A DNA stretch of 38,064 nt from Planctomycetaceae bacterium (GTDB lineage: Bacteria > Planctomycetota > Planctomycetia > Pirellulales > Pirellulaceae), in the NCBI GenBank assembly GCA_027487375.1, contig JAIYDQ010000453.1, positions 1 to 38,064 on the forward strand, read 5' to 3'. A program made the translations under genes and the position numbers. Every line of letters begins with the position of its first letter. Position 1 is the first letter of the stretch. The notes under the pieces are model-generated. The model was given only the letters and a program-made list of their open reading frames with translations. It searched no databases and was not told where the DNA came from. This document shows, one piece after another, positions 25,818 to 34,220 of the stretch.

Positions 25818-25930
25818 CTACTTGGACATCGCCACTTTACGCTGGAGTCCAGGCTTAAGCCGCTTTCGGAGTATCCAAGGTGCTCGGCGCCTGAAGGCTG
25901 TACTCCAGCAGATTTGCGATTGTTGGTTCT
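25818..25930 (+). repeat. Family-2 structured repeat, copy A
   Basis: This ~113-base element begins CTACTTGGACA and ends near GATTGTTGG. Inside, GCTGGAGT (25841-25848) and ACTCCAGC (25912-25919) are inverted arms, with a small inner hairpin AGGTG-CTCGG-CGCCT. The same order of blocks occurs in reverse at 28465-28583 and 35446-35556. It lies 12 bases before family-1 copy 2. Confidence 0.85.
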
Positions 25931-25941
25931 ACACTCGTCCT

Positions 25942-26002
25942 CACGTAGTAGCGTCTCTCCGAGACGCGAGATTGCAGCGTCTCGGAGAGACGCTACTACG
26001 TG
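25942..26002. repeat. Family-1 dispersed hairpin repeat, copy 2 (perfect)
   Basis: A perfect 26-bp stem (25942-25967 with 25977-26002) has a 9-base loop. Each arm also contains its own small inverted repeat, CGTCTC-TCC-GAGACG, so the element can fold as one long hairpin or as two small ones. It is the cleanest of four copies in this window. Confidence 0.92.
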
Positions 26003-26088
26003 TTAGTAACAGAGCCCAATGTTACTAAAAGCTGTTTTATCGATTGAATCGATCGCGAGGTTTGGAGGGGCAACTCGGCTGTAGCAAT

Positions 26089-26117
26089 CCGGTCAATCAT
26101 AAAAAAAGATTGCCGGC
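26089..26117 (+). other. Hairpin in the leader of the tad-like operon
   Basis: CCGGTCAATC and GATTGCCGG pair with one bulged T around an A-rich loop, and the flanking CGGC/GCCG can extend the stem. It lies about 70 bases before the first TadE-like ATG. I compared it by eye with c-di-GMP and other riboswitches and found no match, so its role is open. Confidence 0.35.
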
Positions 26118-26187
26118 GCCGACAAACTTGGCCTACGTTTTTGAGCGGCTTGGATTAGCAAGTGCGTTTTCAAAAATTAAAATTGAC

Positions 26188-26595
26188 ATGATTAGCAGCA
26201 GACAAAATAAGAAGCATGTGAGGCGAGCGACCGCGACGGTCGAGTTCGCCGTCTGCATTCCATTGATGTTGCTGTTTATTTGCGGAGGCATTGAAATTTG
26301 CCAACGAATCATGCTACGCCAGACAGCTACGTTGACAGCCTACGAGGGGCTACGACTTGCAGTAAGACGATACACAACCACGGCAATGGTACAGTCCCGA
26401 TGCGAGTCGATTTTGAGCGACAGGGGTATAAAAAACGCGACCGTTGCGATCACGCCCACATCGATCGAAAATCAAGTTCGCAATACGCCGATAAGAATCA
26501 ACGTGACTATTCCTTGGCAAGGAAACACGCCCCTACGATTCTTGGCTGGTACGGCCGGTGAGATCCGTGCTCAAGGGGTAATGGTTCGAGAATGA
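26188..26595 (+). CDS. TadE-like pilus-assembly pseudopilin, first copy
   Basis: The 135-residue protein has a basic N-terminus and the TadE signature, RRATATVEFAVCIPLMLLFICGGIEICQ, in which a conserved Glu follows the start of the membrane helix, then RIMLRQTATLTAYEGLRLAV. The C-terminal half is a small periplasmic beta domain. TadE proteins are minor pseudopilins of tight-adherence (Flp) systems, often cut by TadV before the helix. The ATG at 26188 is chosen over 26044 because the extra residues precede a poor site and the leader hairpin. It overlaps the next gene by ATGA. Confidence 0.85.
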   Translation: MISSRQNKKHVRRATATVEFAVCIPLMLLFICGGIEICQRIMLRQTATLTAYEGLRLAVRRYTTTAMVQSRCESILSDRGIKNATVAITPTSIENQVRNTPIRINVTIPWQGNTPLRFLAGTAGEIRAQGVMVRE

Positions 26596-27068
26596 AAGCG
26601 TCTAAGGCACGTCTACACGCGAACAGGCTATTCGCGAAATCGAGGAACAACCAGCCTCAAAACTTAAGGCAGCGTAAAGGGGCAGTCGCTCTCGAATTCG
26701 CAGTGAATGCAAGCCTCTTCTTTATGTTGATTATGGCTAGTTTTGAGTTTTCGAGGTTGATGATGGTTCGACAATCGATGGACCAAGCAACCTATGAAGG
26801 TGCTCGCTTTGGAATCATTCCTGGGAATACCTCCGACGGTGTGCGGAACAGAACACGTCAGTACCTAACAACACTCGGGATTCGTAACCCAACGATCAGG
26901 GTGACTCCTGCGACAATCGATTCAACCACACGAGCGGTCACCGTGGAGGTCACTGCGAATTTCTCAGATAGCGCGTGGATCACACCCGTTTTCTCCAGGA
27001 ACACCGTTATTCGGACTCGAATGACTCTTGATCACGAGAATCTTGCGGTGCTTCTATACGACCCTTGA
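26592..27068 (+). CDS. TadE-like pilus-assembly pseudopilin, second copy
   Basis: The 158-residue protein has the same plan: a basic N-terminus of ~30 residues, then GAVALEFAVNASLFFMLIMASFEFSR with the conserved Glu, MMVRQSMDQATYEGARFG, and a short periplasmic domain. It resembles the previous gene product throughout, suggesting an old duplication. The ATG overlaps the previous stop (ATGA at 26592-26595). It ends 67 bases before the VWA gene. Confidence 0.86.
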   Translation: MKASKARLHANRLFAKSRNNQPQNLRQRKGAVALEFAVNASLFFMLIMASFEFSRLMMVRQSMDQATYEGARFGIIPGNTSDGVRNRTRQYLTTLGIRNPTIRVTPATIDSTTRAVTVEVTANFSDSAWITPVFSRNTVIRTRMTLDHENLAVLLYDP

Positions 27069-27135
27069 AGAAAGTGCGACACCGAGTCGGACCTTGTGTG
27101 ATTTGCTAAATCAGATCCCGCGTTTAACGAATAAC

Positions 27136-28338
27136 ATGTATCGAATAGTGAACTCATTGCAAATGAAAACATCGATTCAAAATCGAATGCGCCGTAAAGC
27201 TAGATCGAGACGTGGCGCGATGATGCTGCTTGTCGCTGTTTCTCTCGCTACCATCCTTGCGGTGACCACTTTCGCAGTGAATACATGCTATTTGGAGTTG
27301 TCGCGTACTGAACTGAGACTTGCTGTAGACGCTTGCGCGAAAGCAGGAGTCGTCGAACTTGGTGAGACACAGTCTGACTTGAAAGCAACTGCTCGAGCTC
27401 GCGAAATCGGGGCGCTCAATACTGTTGCTGGTCGACCATTTGTCATGCTCGACATCCTGAAAGGTACCTACAGAAACACCTCAACGGGCGGTCATGAGTT
27501 TATTCCGTACACCGACAGTCGATTCAATGGTACGGTTAACGCGCTCTATGTAACTGGTCCCGATTCTGAAACAGGACTCGGCAAAGGGACTCGGACGACA
27601 CTCATGTCCAACCTGAAGTTCGGGATGTTTATGACCTCCTGCGCGATTCGAGCCGATCATGATGTCACGTTGGTGTTGGACCGAAGTGGTTCTATGGCTT
27701 GGGATCTTTCAAACACCGAGTATTCATATCCCAATGGATCATCAGGACCACGATCGCGCTTGCAAGCCTACTTTTCACCCCCCCACCCTTCAGCAAGTCG
27801 CTGGGCATCAGTCCGATCTGCGGTGAACACGTTCAGACAAACACTCAGTCGCACTCCAGATAACGTTCGCGTCGGACTGGTCTCCTACAGCAGCAACTTT
27901 ACCTTCGGAGCTTGCGTCTCAACTCGCGTAAGTACCGATCTTGCATTGACAAGTAATCTTGGCCTGTTGCTTGGCAAGATCGACGCAATCGGGGCAAAGC
28001 CTATCATTGGAGACACGAATATCGCGGCTGGTTTGCAGGCTGCGATCGATCAAGTTTCAAAGGGAAGAACAACCGCTACGAAGACCATAATCTTGTTTTC
28101 TGATGGTAGAAGAACCGAGGGAAGCGACCCTGTTGCCTTGGCCGAGGCGGGTCGAAAGATGAATATCATTACACACACAATTGCTTTCAGCTCGCAGGCT
28201 GATCAAACATTGATGCGAGCTATCGCTACGGCAGGGGGTGGCAAATACGTTTTCGCAACGTCTGCAAGCGAACTTGACGATGCATTCCGCAAAATCGCAG
28301 AATGCATTCCTTCTATGTTAATTCATGGGCTCCAGTAA
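27136..28338 (+). CDS. TadG-like protein with von Willebrand A domain
   Basis: The 400-residue protein starts with a basic segment and a membrane helix (RRGAMMLLVAVSLATILAVTTFAVN, about 26-48) preceding the TadG-type region with the DACAKAGVVELG motif. A VWA domain follows, with the MIDAS motif D-x-S-x-S (Asp182, Ser184, Ser186) in LVLDRSGSMAWD, the Thr in GDTNIAAGL and FSDG. Such proteins sit beside TadE in Flp-pilus and adhesion loci. The start at 27136 is uncertain; 27163 is also possible, and an open frame begins at 27028 inside the previous gene. No TadA, TadB, TadC, TadZ, RcpA or prepilin gene lies in the window. Confidence 0.84.
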   Translation: MYRIVNSLQMKTSIQNRMRRKARSRRGAMMLLVAVSLATILAVTTFAVNTCYLELSRTELRLAVDACAKAGVVELGETQSDLKATARAREIGALNTVAGRPFVMLDILKGTYRNTSTGGHEFIPYTDSRFNGTVNALYVTGPDSETGLGKGTRTTLMSNLKFGMFMTSCAIRADHDVTLVLDRSGSMAWDLSNTEYSYPNGSSGPRSRLQAYFSPPHPSASRWASVRSAVNTFRQTLSRTPDNVRVGLVSYSSNFTFGACVSTRVSTDLALTSNLGLLLGKIDAIGAKPIIGDTNIAAGLQAAIDQVSKGRTTATKTIILFSDGRRTEGSDPVALAEAGRKMNIITHTIAFSSQADQTLMRAIATAGGGKYVFATSASELDDAFRKIAECIPSMLIHGLQ

Positions 28339-28464
28339 TCCCGGATTGCAGAGCGTCTGAACGTTAAAACATCTGGTCGCATGCGAGCTAACGGGGCTTG
28401 TCATTGCGGTGAGGTTTAGGGCTTATCTATCGGCAATGTATCTGTCTAGTTGGACATCGTCAGG

Positions 28465-28583
28465 TTGGCCACGATAATCGATCGCGACCGTGTTATAGTA
28501 CAGCCTTAGACGCCTAGCACCTTGAATTTGCCAAAAGCGGCTAAAGCCTGAACTCCAGCGCGAACCTGGCGCTGTCCAAGTAG
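28465..28583 (-). repeat. Family-2 structured repeat, copy B
   Basis: The element runs on the minus strand from 28583 (CTACTTGGACAG) to about 28465. The shared blocks are GCGCTGGAGTTCAGGCTTTAG, then CAAGGTGCTAGGCG and GGCTGTACT. The end beyond the last block differs from copies A and C. It sits in inverse orientation to copy A, on the other side of the tad-like genes. Confidence 0.8.
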
Positions 28584-28605
28584 GCTTGGGGTCTTTACTC
28601 GTTTT

Positions 28606-28666
28606 CACGTCGTCGCGTCTCTCTGAGACGCAGTTATCTCGCGTCTCGGAGAGACGCTACTACGTG
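28606..28666. repeat. Family-1 dispersed hairpin repeat, copy 3
   Basis: The 26-base arms 28606-28631 and 28641-28666 pair with two mismatches and one wobble around a 9-base loop. It is 22 bases from family-2 copy B. It lies in the 453-base gap between the VWA gene and yacG. Confidence 0.9.
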
Positions 28667-28754
28667 TTTTGAATCACTCTGCTGTTTCAATCATCGTGTC
28701 TGAAGACGCTTGACTTCCGGTTTCACAAAAGATCTAAATTACTGGAAAGCCCCT

Positions 28755-28784
28755 TTGATCTATCTTCTCTTGCGTGGATAGAAT
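28755..28784 (+). promoter_or_regulatory. Possible promoter of yacG
   Basis: TTGATC (28755-28760) and TAGAAT (28779-28784) are 18 bases apart. The predicted start falls almost at the first ATG (28792), which would make a near-leaderless message. Weak. Confidence 0.3.
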
Positions 28785-28791
28785 TTGACAA

Positions 28792-29007
28792 ATGAACATG
28801 AAATCCAGTTTTCTAACATGCCCTACTTGTGGCAAGAAGTTTGCCTCCAATCCGATTCCAAAGTCGATGCCGTTTTGCTGTGATCGGTGCCAGTTAATCG
28901 ATCTTGGGCGATGGATTGAAGAGGAAATCGGGCTTCCCTATGAGCCGACCGATGGTGGCCCCGACATAGAAGAAAGACCGAACGTTCGCGAAATTCGATT
29001 TGAGTGA
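28792..29007 (+). CDS. yacG: DNA gyrase inhibitor YacG-like zinc protein
   Basis: The 71-residue protein has the YacG zinc finger: CPTCGKKF (Cys10, Cys13) and PFCCDRCQLIDLGRWIEEE, where the second pair of Cys is followed by the invariant IDLG-x-W. YacG in E. coli binds GyrB and inhibits gyrase. The C-terminal tail is acidic, as usual. The start is ATG 28792; ATG 28798 would remove two residues. It is placed just after the family-1 repeat and ahead of two membrane genes. Confidence 0.93.
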   Translation: MNMKSSFLTCPTCGKKFASNPIPKSMPFCCDRCQLIDLGRWIEEEIGLPYEPTDGGPDIEERPNVREIRFE

Positions 29008-29028
29008 TCTCTTGTCGGGCTTGCATTT

Positions 29029-29238
29029 GTGTCGTTTGCCTTGGTAATTGGTCCTTTTCTGGCATGTGCCGCGTTCCGACTTGAATTGCTACAATATCGA
29101 ATTGATTTTGGAATTGTTCCTGATTCCGGTTCACGCATCTTCGCTTTAATAGAGGTATTTTTCGTTGCCATCGGATATTTCTTCATCTACCCAAACCGAC
29201 TCGGAATCCGTCACGTCACAAGCGTTGCCGTTGGATAA
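29029..29238 (+). CDS. Possible small membrane protein
   Basis: A GTG-started frame of 69 residues has two hydrophobic helices (SFALVIGPFLACAAFRLELL and FALIEVFFVAIGYFFIYP). Its hydrophobic pattern and in-line position after yacG favour a real gene. It overlaps the next gene if that starts at 29165. I do not recognise a family. Confidence 0.4.
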   Translation: MSFALVIGPFLACAAFRLELLQYRIDFGIVPDSGSRIFALIEVFFVAIGYFFIYPNRLGIRHVTSVAVG

Positions 29239-30433
29239 CGAGGGTGAATTGAGCTCCAAAAGCCCTGTTTCTTCTGACCGAGATGGGGCGGTGGGAGTTC
29301 CTCGCACGCAGGTGGACTGGTACCGATCGACGCCGTGGTGGCGATTGATTTCGCAAAGTGTTCACATATCTTGGCGTAGCTCACATTTGTTGGTTTGCTT
29401 AGTCGCAATTGGGCTTTCCGCTTTGATCTGGAATGCCTGCTTGGTTTGCTTTTCCCCGGAGTTCGCCGAAGTTGTTCCATCGCAAGTCTCTGCTGATCCT
29501 GGTGGAACTATTGATGACAATCCAGTTGGTACGGCGTGGTCGTGGGCCGGCAGTGTTTCGCCGCTACCGGACCTCAGAAGCTACATGACCTCCATTTTTC
29601 TCACGGAGCCCTGGACGATCCGAAAGGTGGCCTTCAGTGTGACTTACGTGCTATCGATGATTGCAATCTGGGGCTTTGCAGGTGGCTTGATTGCACGACG
29701 AAGTGTGATGGAGTTTGGTGTAAGGACTTCGGTCGGTTGGGTTCCTTCGTTCAAGCTGGTCCTTGCACGATGGCGGTCGATTGTTTGGTCGATCTTAATG
29801 CCGCTGGCAACGGTTGCGATGTTAGCTCTGATACCCCTGATCTTGGGATACGTTGCGCGAGCTGGAGAGATTGGTCAAACGATTGCTTGGCTTGCTGCGT
29901 TCCCATGCGTCGTTGTTATGCTTGGCATTGGATGGATTGTCATCATGGCGGGATTCGGATTTCCTTTAAGCGTCTGCGCAATTGTGTCAGAGAAAGGTGC
30001 CGATGCATTCGACGGTCTTTCACGAGCAGCCGCGTATCTTTTTCAGCGTCCGATGTCCGTCCTGTGTATTCTCGTCGTTGCAAGCAGTGTGGGCACGTTA
30101 GGTTTTTGGGTCTTTGATTTTTTGATGGATTGCGGCGAAACCATGTTTCTCGCTGCGATGTCGGTCGGCTTTGGGGGTGACCTTTTCAAGGCCATGTCCA
30201 GTGGCCCCAAAAGTCTTCAGGGATCGATCTTTGATAGTTTGCAAACTGTACTAAGCAGTCTTCGAACCGCCTATGTTGCTTCTTTCTTCTGGACAGCAAC
30301 CGCAGCGGCCTACCTAACCTTGCGATGGGAAATCGACCATACCGACTTTGATGACCTGGACCTCCAAGAGCTTGGCGAGCCAGTCGCTATTCCTAAGATT
30401 ACCGAAGAATCTGTTGAACCGGAAAAAGGTTGA
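29165..30433 (+). CDS. Multi-pass membrane protein of unknown function
   Basis: The 422-residue protein has a Ser/Thr-rich N-terminus and six or more hydrophobic segments (for example LLVCLVAIGLSALIWNACLV, VAFSVTYVLSMIAIWGFAGG, and MPLATVAMLALIPLILGYVA). The C-terminus is acidic and soluble. I see no transporter or enzyme motif. The start codon is TTG at 29165 with AGAGG nine bases upstream, but a start nearer 29224 would avoid overlap with the small frame before it. The gene converges with the kinase gene, leaving about 40 bases between them. Confidence 0.7.
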   Translation: MPSDISSSTQTDSESVTSQALPLDNEGELSSKSPVSSDRDGAVGVPRTQVDWYRSTPWWRLISQSVHISWRSSHLLVCLVAIGLSALIWNACLVCFSPEFAEVVPSQVSADPGGTIDDNPVGTAWSWAGSVSPLPDLRSYMTSIFLTEPWTIRKVAFSVTYVLSMIAIWGFAGGLIARRSVMEFGVRTSVGWVPSFKLVLARWRSIVWSILMPLATVAMLALIPLILGYVARAGEIGQTIAWLAAFPCVVVMLGIGWIVIMAGFGFPLSVCAIVSEKGADAFDGLSRAAAYLFQRPMSVLCILVVASSVGTLGFWVFDFLMDCGETMFLAAMSVGFGGDLFKAMSSGPKSLQGSIFDSLQTVLSSLRTAYVASFFWTATAAAYLTLRWEIDHTDFDDLDLQELGEPVAIPKITEESVEPEKG

Positions 30434-30472
30434 ACCCTTACAAACAGCATGCTCAACTCGATTGAGTGACCG

Positions 30473-32320
30473 TTATGAAGACCAATTCTTTTGCCACCAT
30501 TCCTTGGCTTTGCTAGGTGTCCATCGGTCGCCTGGCAAGCATTGCTGTAAAGCATCATAGAGTTCGGTTGCTGATTGAAAGCGGTCATCGGGTTGCTTTT
30601 CGATGCACCGAAGAATTACCGCTTCGACATCTTTCGGAACCTCGGGGTTCTTTTCGCTAGGAGGTGTTGGTGGCTGAGTCGCATGAGCGATGATTAAGTC
30701 AACAGTTTTTGCTCCCGAAAATGGTGTCGTCCCGGTGACCATGAAATACGCGACAATCCCAAGAGCATAAATGTCGGATCGATGATCGACTTCTTCGTAT
30801 CGCGTCGCCTGTTCGGGGGCCATGAATAAGGGGGTGCCGCTAAAGCTATAAGAACCGGTCGTTGTTCGTGTTGGTGTAGTTGGCTCGGACAGTGCTCGAT
30901 CCTTCTCCGATGTTTCTTTGACTAATCCGAAGTCCAATAACTTCAATACATCCCAATAGCCACCGCGATGTGTGACAAAGATGTTTGCAGGCTTGATATC
31001 ACGATGAATTAGTCCACTATCGTGCGCTTCTTGAAGTGCTTGACATGCTTGTGATAAAAGATAAACGGCGCGAGAGGGTGACATAGGTCCGTAGCCACTA
31101 ATCAGTCGCTGAAGATTCTCACCTTCGAGCAATTCCATCACGTAGTAGAAGGTACCATCGGGTGTGTGGCCATAATCGTAGATGTCGATCGTGTTCCAAT
31201 GAGTTAACTTTGCTGTGGCGATCACTTCGCGTTCAAATCGATGCAGAGTCAAATTGTCGACTGCTTTATCTGGCTTAATTAACTTGATCGCGCATGCTCG
31301 CTTCAGTAGCACATGCTCTGCTCGATAAACATCACCCATGCCACCTGATCCGATGGGTGCGTGTAGGCGATACTGCATGATTTGTTTCGCTTGAAAGGCT
31401 TCTCGGCGACTTGTGTAGATGATGTGTGATCCGATGGAGCCGATCATTGCAGCAATCAACGTTACTGGAATTGGTGCGGCGGCTCGATTCGACGCGAGCA
31501 AGTCGATGCTACTTGGGTGTATCGTCGTGACCGCAAACCAAACGCCGTAGGGAATCATCCCCATCGCAAAGTTCACTATCACGGAACGCCACCAGGCGTT
31601 CGGAATAAATGTCCCGTAAGTCAGCACATGAAGACAGAAGGCCGTCAGGTAAAAGTCTTGTGTTCCGGTCAGTGATGTTGCGTCGGATGCGAGTGTGAAA
31701 AACACCATTCGCGAGTACATCATCAAACCAACTTGAACGGCTACTCCACCGAAGAGAGCAATTTCAATGCTCCGTAGAGATTGAATACTGAGCGGTCGCT
31801 CGGTCCGGAGTAAAACGTAAGAAGCAACAATCGTGACAAGCATGATCGTTCGAAATGCTAACCACGGCGAGTTAACAGCAAAGAGATTACCGATGTATCC
31901 AATCCCCAAAACTATCATCAAGTCGAGAGCTGCCCACGTTAGTCGCGAACGCAGCAATCGCTGAGTCTCGTCGTCGAACCGCGGCCTTTTACTGTCTGCG
32001 ATAACGCCTGCGTTGAACTCTGCTTGGGGTTCACTTCCTACGCCCTGCTTGCTATCGGCAACAATAATCGCGACCTGCGTGGTTGCTGTGTCCAAGGCGG
32101 AATTCGAGGAGTCTTGGTTCGCGATTCTTAGGGGAGTATCTAGAGTTTGATCGGTAGAGGACTTTGCGGAAACCGATGAAGACTGCATCGAAATCGAATC
32201 AGAGCGTGCGATTTGCGGTGCGGATGCCATCTCAGAGAGAAGCTTGGCATCGACTTCGATAGTCTTGTCCTCTGTTTGCCGGTCTTCCATGCTGCGTGTC
32301 TTTCCCGTTCCTTCTTCCAA
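30473..32320 (-). CDS. Membrane-bound Ser/Thr protein kinase with C-terminal kinase domain
   Basis: The 615-residue protein has a Ser/Thr-rich soluble N-terminus (1-120), about six membrane helices (130-301) and then a complete Hanks-type kinase domain: GSGGMG (324-329), Lys346, Glu365, HRDIKPAN with Asp441, DFG (463-465), APE (501-503). Only about 25 residues follow. It would sense through the membrane part and phosphorylate cytoplasmic targets. Typical bacterial kinases put the kinase first and the membrane helix after it, so this order is unusual outside planctomycetes and relatives. It starts 13 bases after the UbiB-family gene and is likely in one operon with it. Confidence 0.92.
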   Translation of the reverse strand: MEEGTGKTRSMEDRQTEDKTIEVDAKLLSEMASAPQIARSDSISMQSSSVSAKSSTDQTLDTPLRIANQDSSNSALDTATTQVAIIVADSKQGVGSEPQAEFNAGVIADSKRPRFDDETQRLLRSRLTWAALDLMIVLGIGYIGNLFAVNSPWLAFRTIMLVTIVASYVLLRTERPLSIQSLRSIEIALFGGVAVQVGLMMYSRMVFFTLASDATSLTGTQDFYLTAFCLHVLTYGTFIPNAWWRSVIVNFAMGMIPYGVWFAVTTIHPSSIDLLASNRAAAPIPVTLIAAMIGSIGSHIIYTSRREAFQAKQIMQYRLHAPIGSGGMGDVYRAEHVLLKRACAIKLIKPDKAVDNLTLHRFEREVIATAKLTHWNTIDIYDYGHTPDGTFYYVMELLEGENLQRLISGYGPMSPSRAVYLLSQACQALQEAHDSGLIHRDIKPANIFVTHRGGYWDVLKLLDFGLVKETSEKDRALSEPTTPTRTTTGSYSFSGTPLFMAPEQATRYEEVDHRSDIYALGIVAYFMVTGTTPFSGAKTVDLIIAHATQPPTPPSEKNPEVPKDVEAVILRCIEKQPDDRFQSATELYDALQQCLPGDRWTPSKAKEWWQKNWSS

Positions 32321-32333
32321 GAGACAATCTTGC

Positions 32334-34052
32334 TCAGTCTTCTTGCTGCTCCGACGCAGGGTCTAGGTGTCCTGATTTATTGATCGCAAGCCACAGTCGG
32401 AAGCTTACCAACATGCTTGCCGAAAAGCCAAGTAGACCGAAAAGCGAAAGATCCTTCACACCCATCGGACCGCCGGTGATGAACAGCAACGGTGGAACCT
32501 TGAAAGCGAGTAGCACCGAAGAGCCCATCAAGAGAGAGCTTGTCAGTAATCCTAGTACAAGTCGGTTAATAGACGGCGACAAACCTCGATGCGAAAGGTG
32601 AACGTCCAGCTTTCCCTGCCGCACCAATTCCATCAAGCCACTGACCTGGCCTGGCATCTTTTCCAGCAGCCCTTCAAGCTCGACATATATCCTTCTCATC
32701 CGTCGAACTTGTCGTCGCGGCGAGAGTCTTCGAAGCCACATCTTTTTGAAAAATGGTTGCATCACTTCCAAAAGACTAAATCGCGGATTCAGTTGTCGAA
32801 TGGTGCCTTCCAAAGTCACCAATGTCTTGATCAGCATCGCCGTTTGAGGCGGAAGCGATATGCGATGCTGATGCAAAATGTCAGTCATGTCGTTCAACAC
32901 ACCCGCAACGTCGAAACTGTCCAGCGGCTGTGAACCGTATGTCGAAATCAAATCGGCAACGTCTATGCTGAGGGCGCTATCATCCAGTCGAATCGGTGGC
33001 CGACCAACGCGTTTGATCAAAGAGGTAAGCAGCATCGCATCTGATGATGAGACAGCCAAAAGCATCTCCTCGATCGTCTCGCGAAGCGAATCATCGATCC
33101 GACCAACCATTCCAAAATCTAACAATCCCAATGTTCCGTCGGGCAAGATCAACACATTCCCGGGATGTGGATCGGCATGATAGATTCCAGCCGAAAAGAT
33201 CATCTCCAGATAAAGCTCTGCCGCGCGTCGCGGAATCCGTGACAACTCCCGTTCACGTTGAGCTGGGTCTTCGGGTGTGGAAGACATGAACTGTGAGATG
33301 CTCTGCCCTTCCAAGCGTTCCATAGTCAACACATGCGAAGTGGAGAGCTTTGGATATGGCTTGGGAATGCGTACGTCGGAGAATGAAGCGAACTGAGTTG
33401 TGAAGACTTGCAAGTTGTTCAATTCACGAGTGAAACTCAATTCGCGTTTCAGTGTTTTCGATAACTGCTCAACTAAAATCTTCGGCTGCCAAGCTGCAAG
33501 CTCGGGGATCCTGTCGGCTAAACCCGCTAGCCCCGCCAAGACTTCCATGTCCTCACGAACTTTGCTCTGAATGTTTTCGTGTTGGACTTTCACGACAACT
33601 TGTGTTCCATCGCGCAGTGTCGCTTTGTGGACTTGACCAATCGACGCCGACGCCATTGGCTCGGGATCAAAAAAGGCAAATGCTTCTTCGACCTTCATCC
33701 CCAGCTCGGTTTGAATAATGAGCTGAACACTTTCATAGGGGTCTGGTGGAACTTGGGTCTGCAGCAATTGCAACTCGGTAGCCAATGCCGAGCCGACCAA
33801 ATCAGGCCTCAACGAAAGGACTTGACCAAGCTTGATAAACGTCGGCCCAAGCTCCGTAAGTGCCATCCTTACACGAGACTCTCGGGAATAGCTGGACAGA
33901 GGAATCCCCGACTCGTCTTTAAGCCAGTCGCGAATGAAATCCAACTGAAGCCGGCTCAACCAATCCGCAAGTCCGTACCGACGCAACACAACGATGATTT
34001 CTTGCCATCGTCGGACATTTCGATAGAGCTTGGGAATGGTGCTGATTTTCAT
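32334..34052 (-). CDS. UbiB/AarF/ABC1-family atypical kinase
   Basis: The 572-residue protein has the ABC1 family landmarks: the KxGQ motif in FIKLGQVLS (Lys74-Gln77), the Ala-rich loop MASASIGQVH (133-142), the catalytic Lys155 in VVVKVQ, and LLDFGMVGRI. Two hydrophobic helices close the protein (GLLTSSLLMGSSVLLAF and SLFGLLGFSASMLVSFRLWL), as in UbiB. UbiB is needed for ubiquinone synthesis or distribution; planctomycetes mostly use menaquinone, so the exact role is open. It is the first gene of an operon with the Ser/Thr kinase. Confidence 0.92.
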   Translation of the reverse strand: MKISTIPKLYRNVRRWQEIIVVLRRYGLADWLSRLQLDFIRDWLKDESGIPLSSYSRESRVRMALTELGPTFIKLGQVLSLRPDLVGSALATELQLLQTQVPPDPYESVQLIIQTELGMKVEEAFAFFDPEPMASASIGQVHKATLRDGTQVVVKVQHENIQSKVREDMEVLAGLAGLADRIPELAAWQPKILVEQLSKTLKRELSFTRELNNLQVFTTQFASFSDVRIPKPYPKLSTSHVLTMERLEGQSISQFMSSTPEDPAQRERELSRIPRRAAELYLEMIFSAGIYHADPHPGNVLILPDGTLGLLDFGMVGRIDDSLRETIEEMLLAVSSSDAMLLTSLIKRVGRPPIRLDDSALSIDVADLISTYGSQPLDSFDVAGVLNDMTDILHQHRISLPPQTAMLIKTLVTLEGTIRQLNPRFSLLEVMQPFFKKMWLRRLSPRRQVRRMRRIYVELEGLLEKMPGQVSGLMELVRQGKLDVHLSHRGLSPSINRLVLGLLTSSLLMGSSVLLAFKVPPLLFITGGPMGVKDLSLFGLLGFSASMLVSFRLWLAINKSGHLDPASEQQED

Positions 34053-34158
34053 GGCTATAAACTTCTCGGCCTCCCGATCACATGTTCATCTATCTTACTT
34101 GCACCAGCAACAAGTCGCATAGGCTTGTTGGGACTAGTCGATTATTCAAAATGCTGAC

Positions 34159-34220
34159 TGAGCCGTGAGGGCTAGCTCCGGGTTGCTATGGGGAAATCCG
34201 GGGCTAGCGTCCACGGCTCA
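34159..34220. repeat. Family-3 hairpin repeat (GCTAGC-centred arms)
   Basis: Two 23-base arms (34159-34181 and 34198-34220) match except for three mismatches and one wobble, around a 16-base loop; each arm holds GAGCCGTG and GCTAGC. It lies alone in the 330-base gap between the CitG-like and UbiB genes. Related GAGCC...GCTAGC repeats are, to my memory, common in Rhodopirellula-type genomes. Confidence 0.75.

Noticed and set aside
25822-26028. Frame crossing family-2 and family-1 repeats
   Set aside because: It encodes repeat sequence only; the same pseudo-peptides arise in other copies.
26040-26187. c-di-GMP (GEMM) riboswitch upstream of tadE-like genes
   Set aside because: The conserved GEMM bases could not be found; only a generic hairpin is supported.
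28423-28608. Minus-strand frame within family-2 copy B
   Set aside because: It is repeat-encoded, and the reading frame is not kept in copies A and C.
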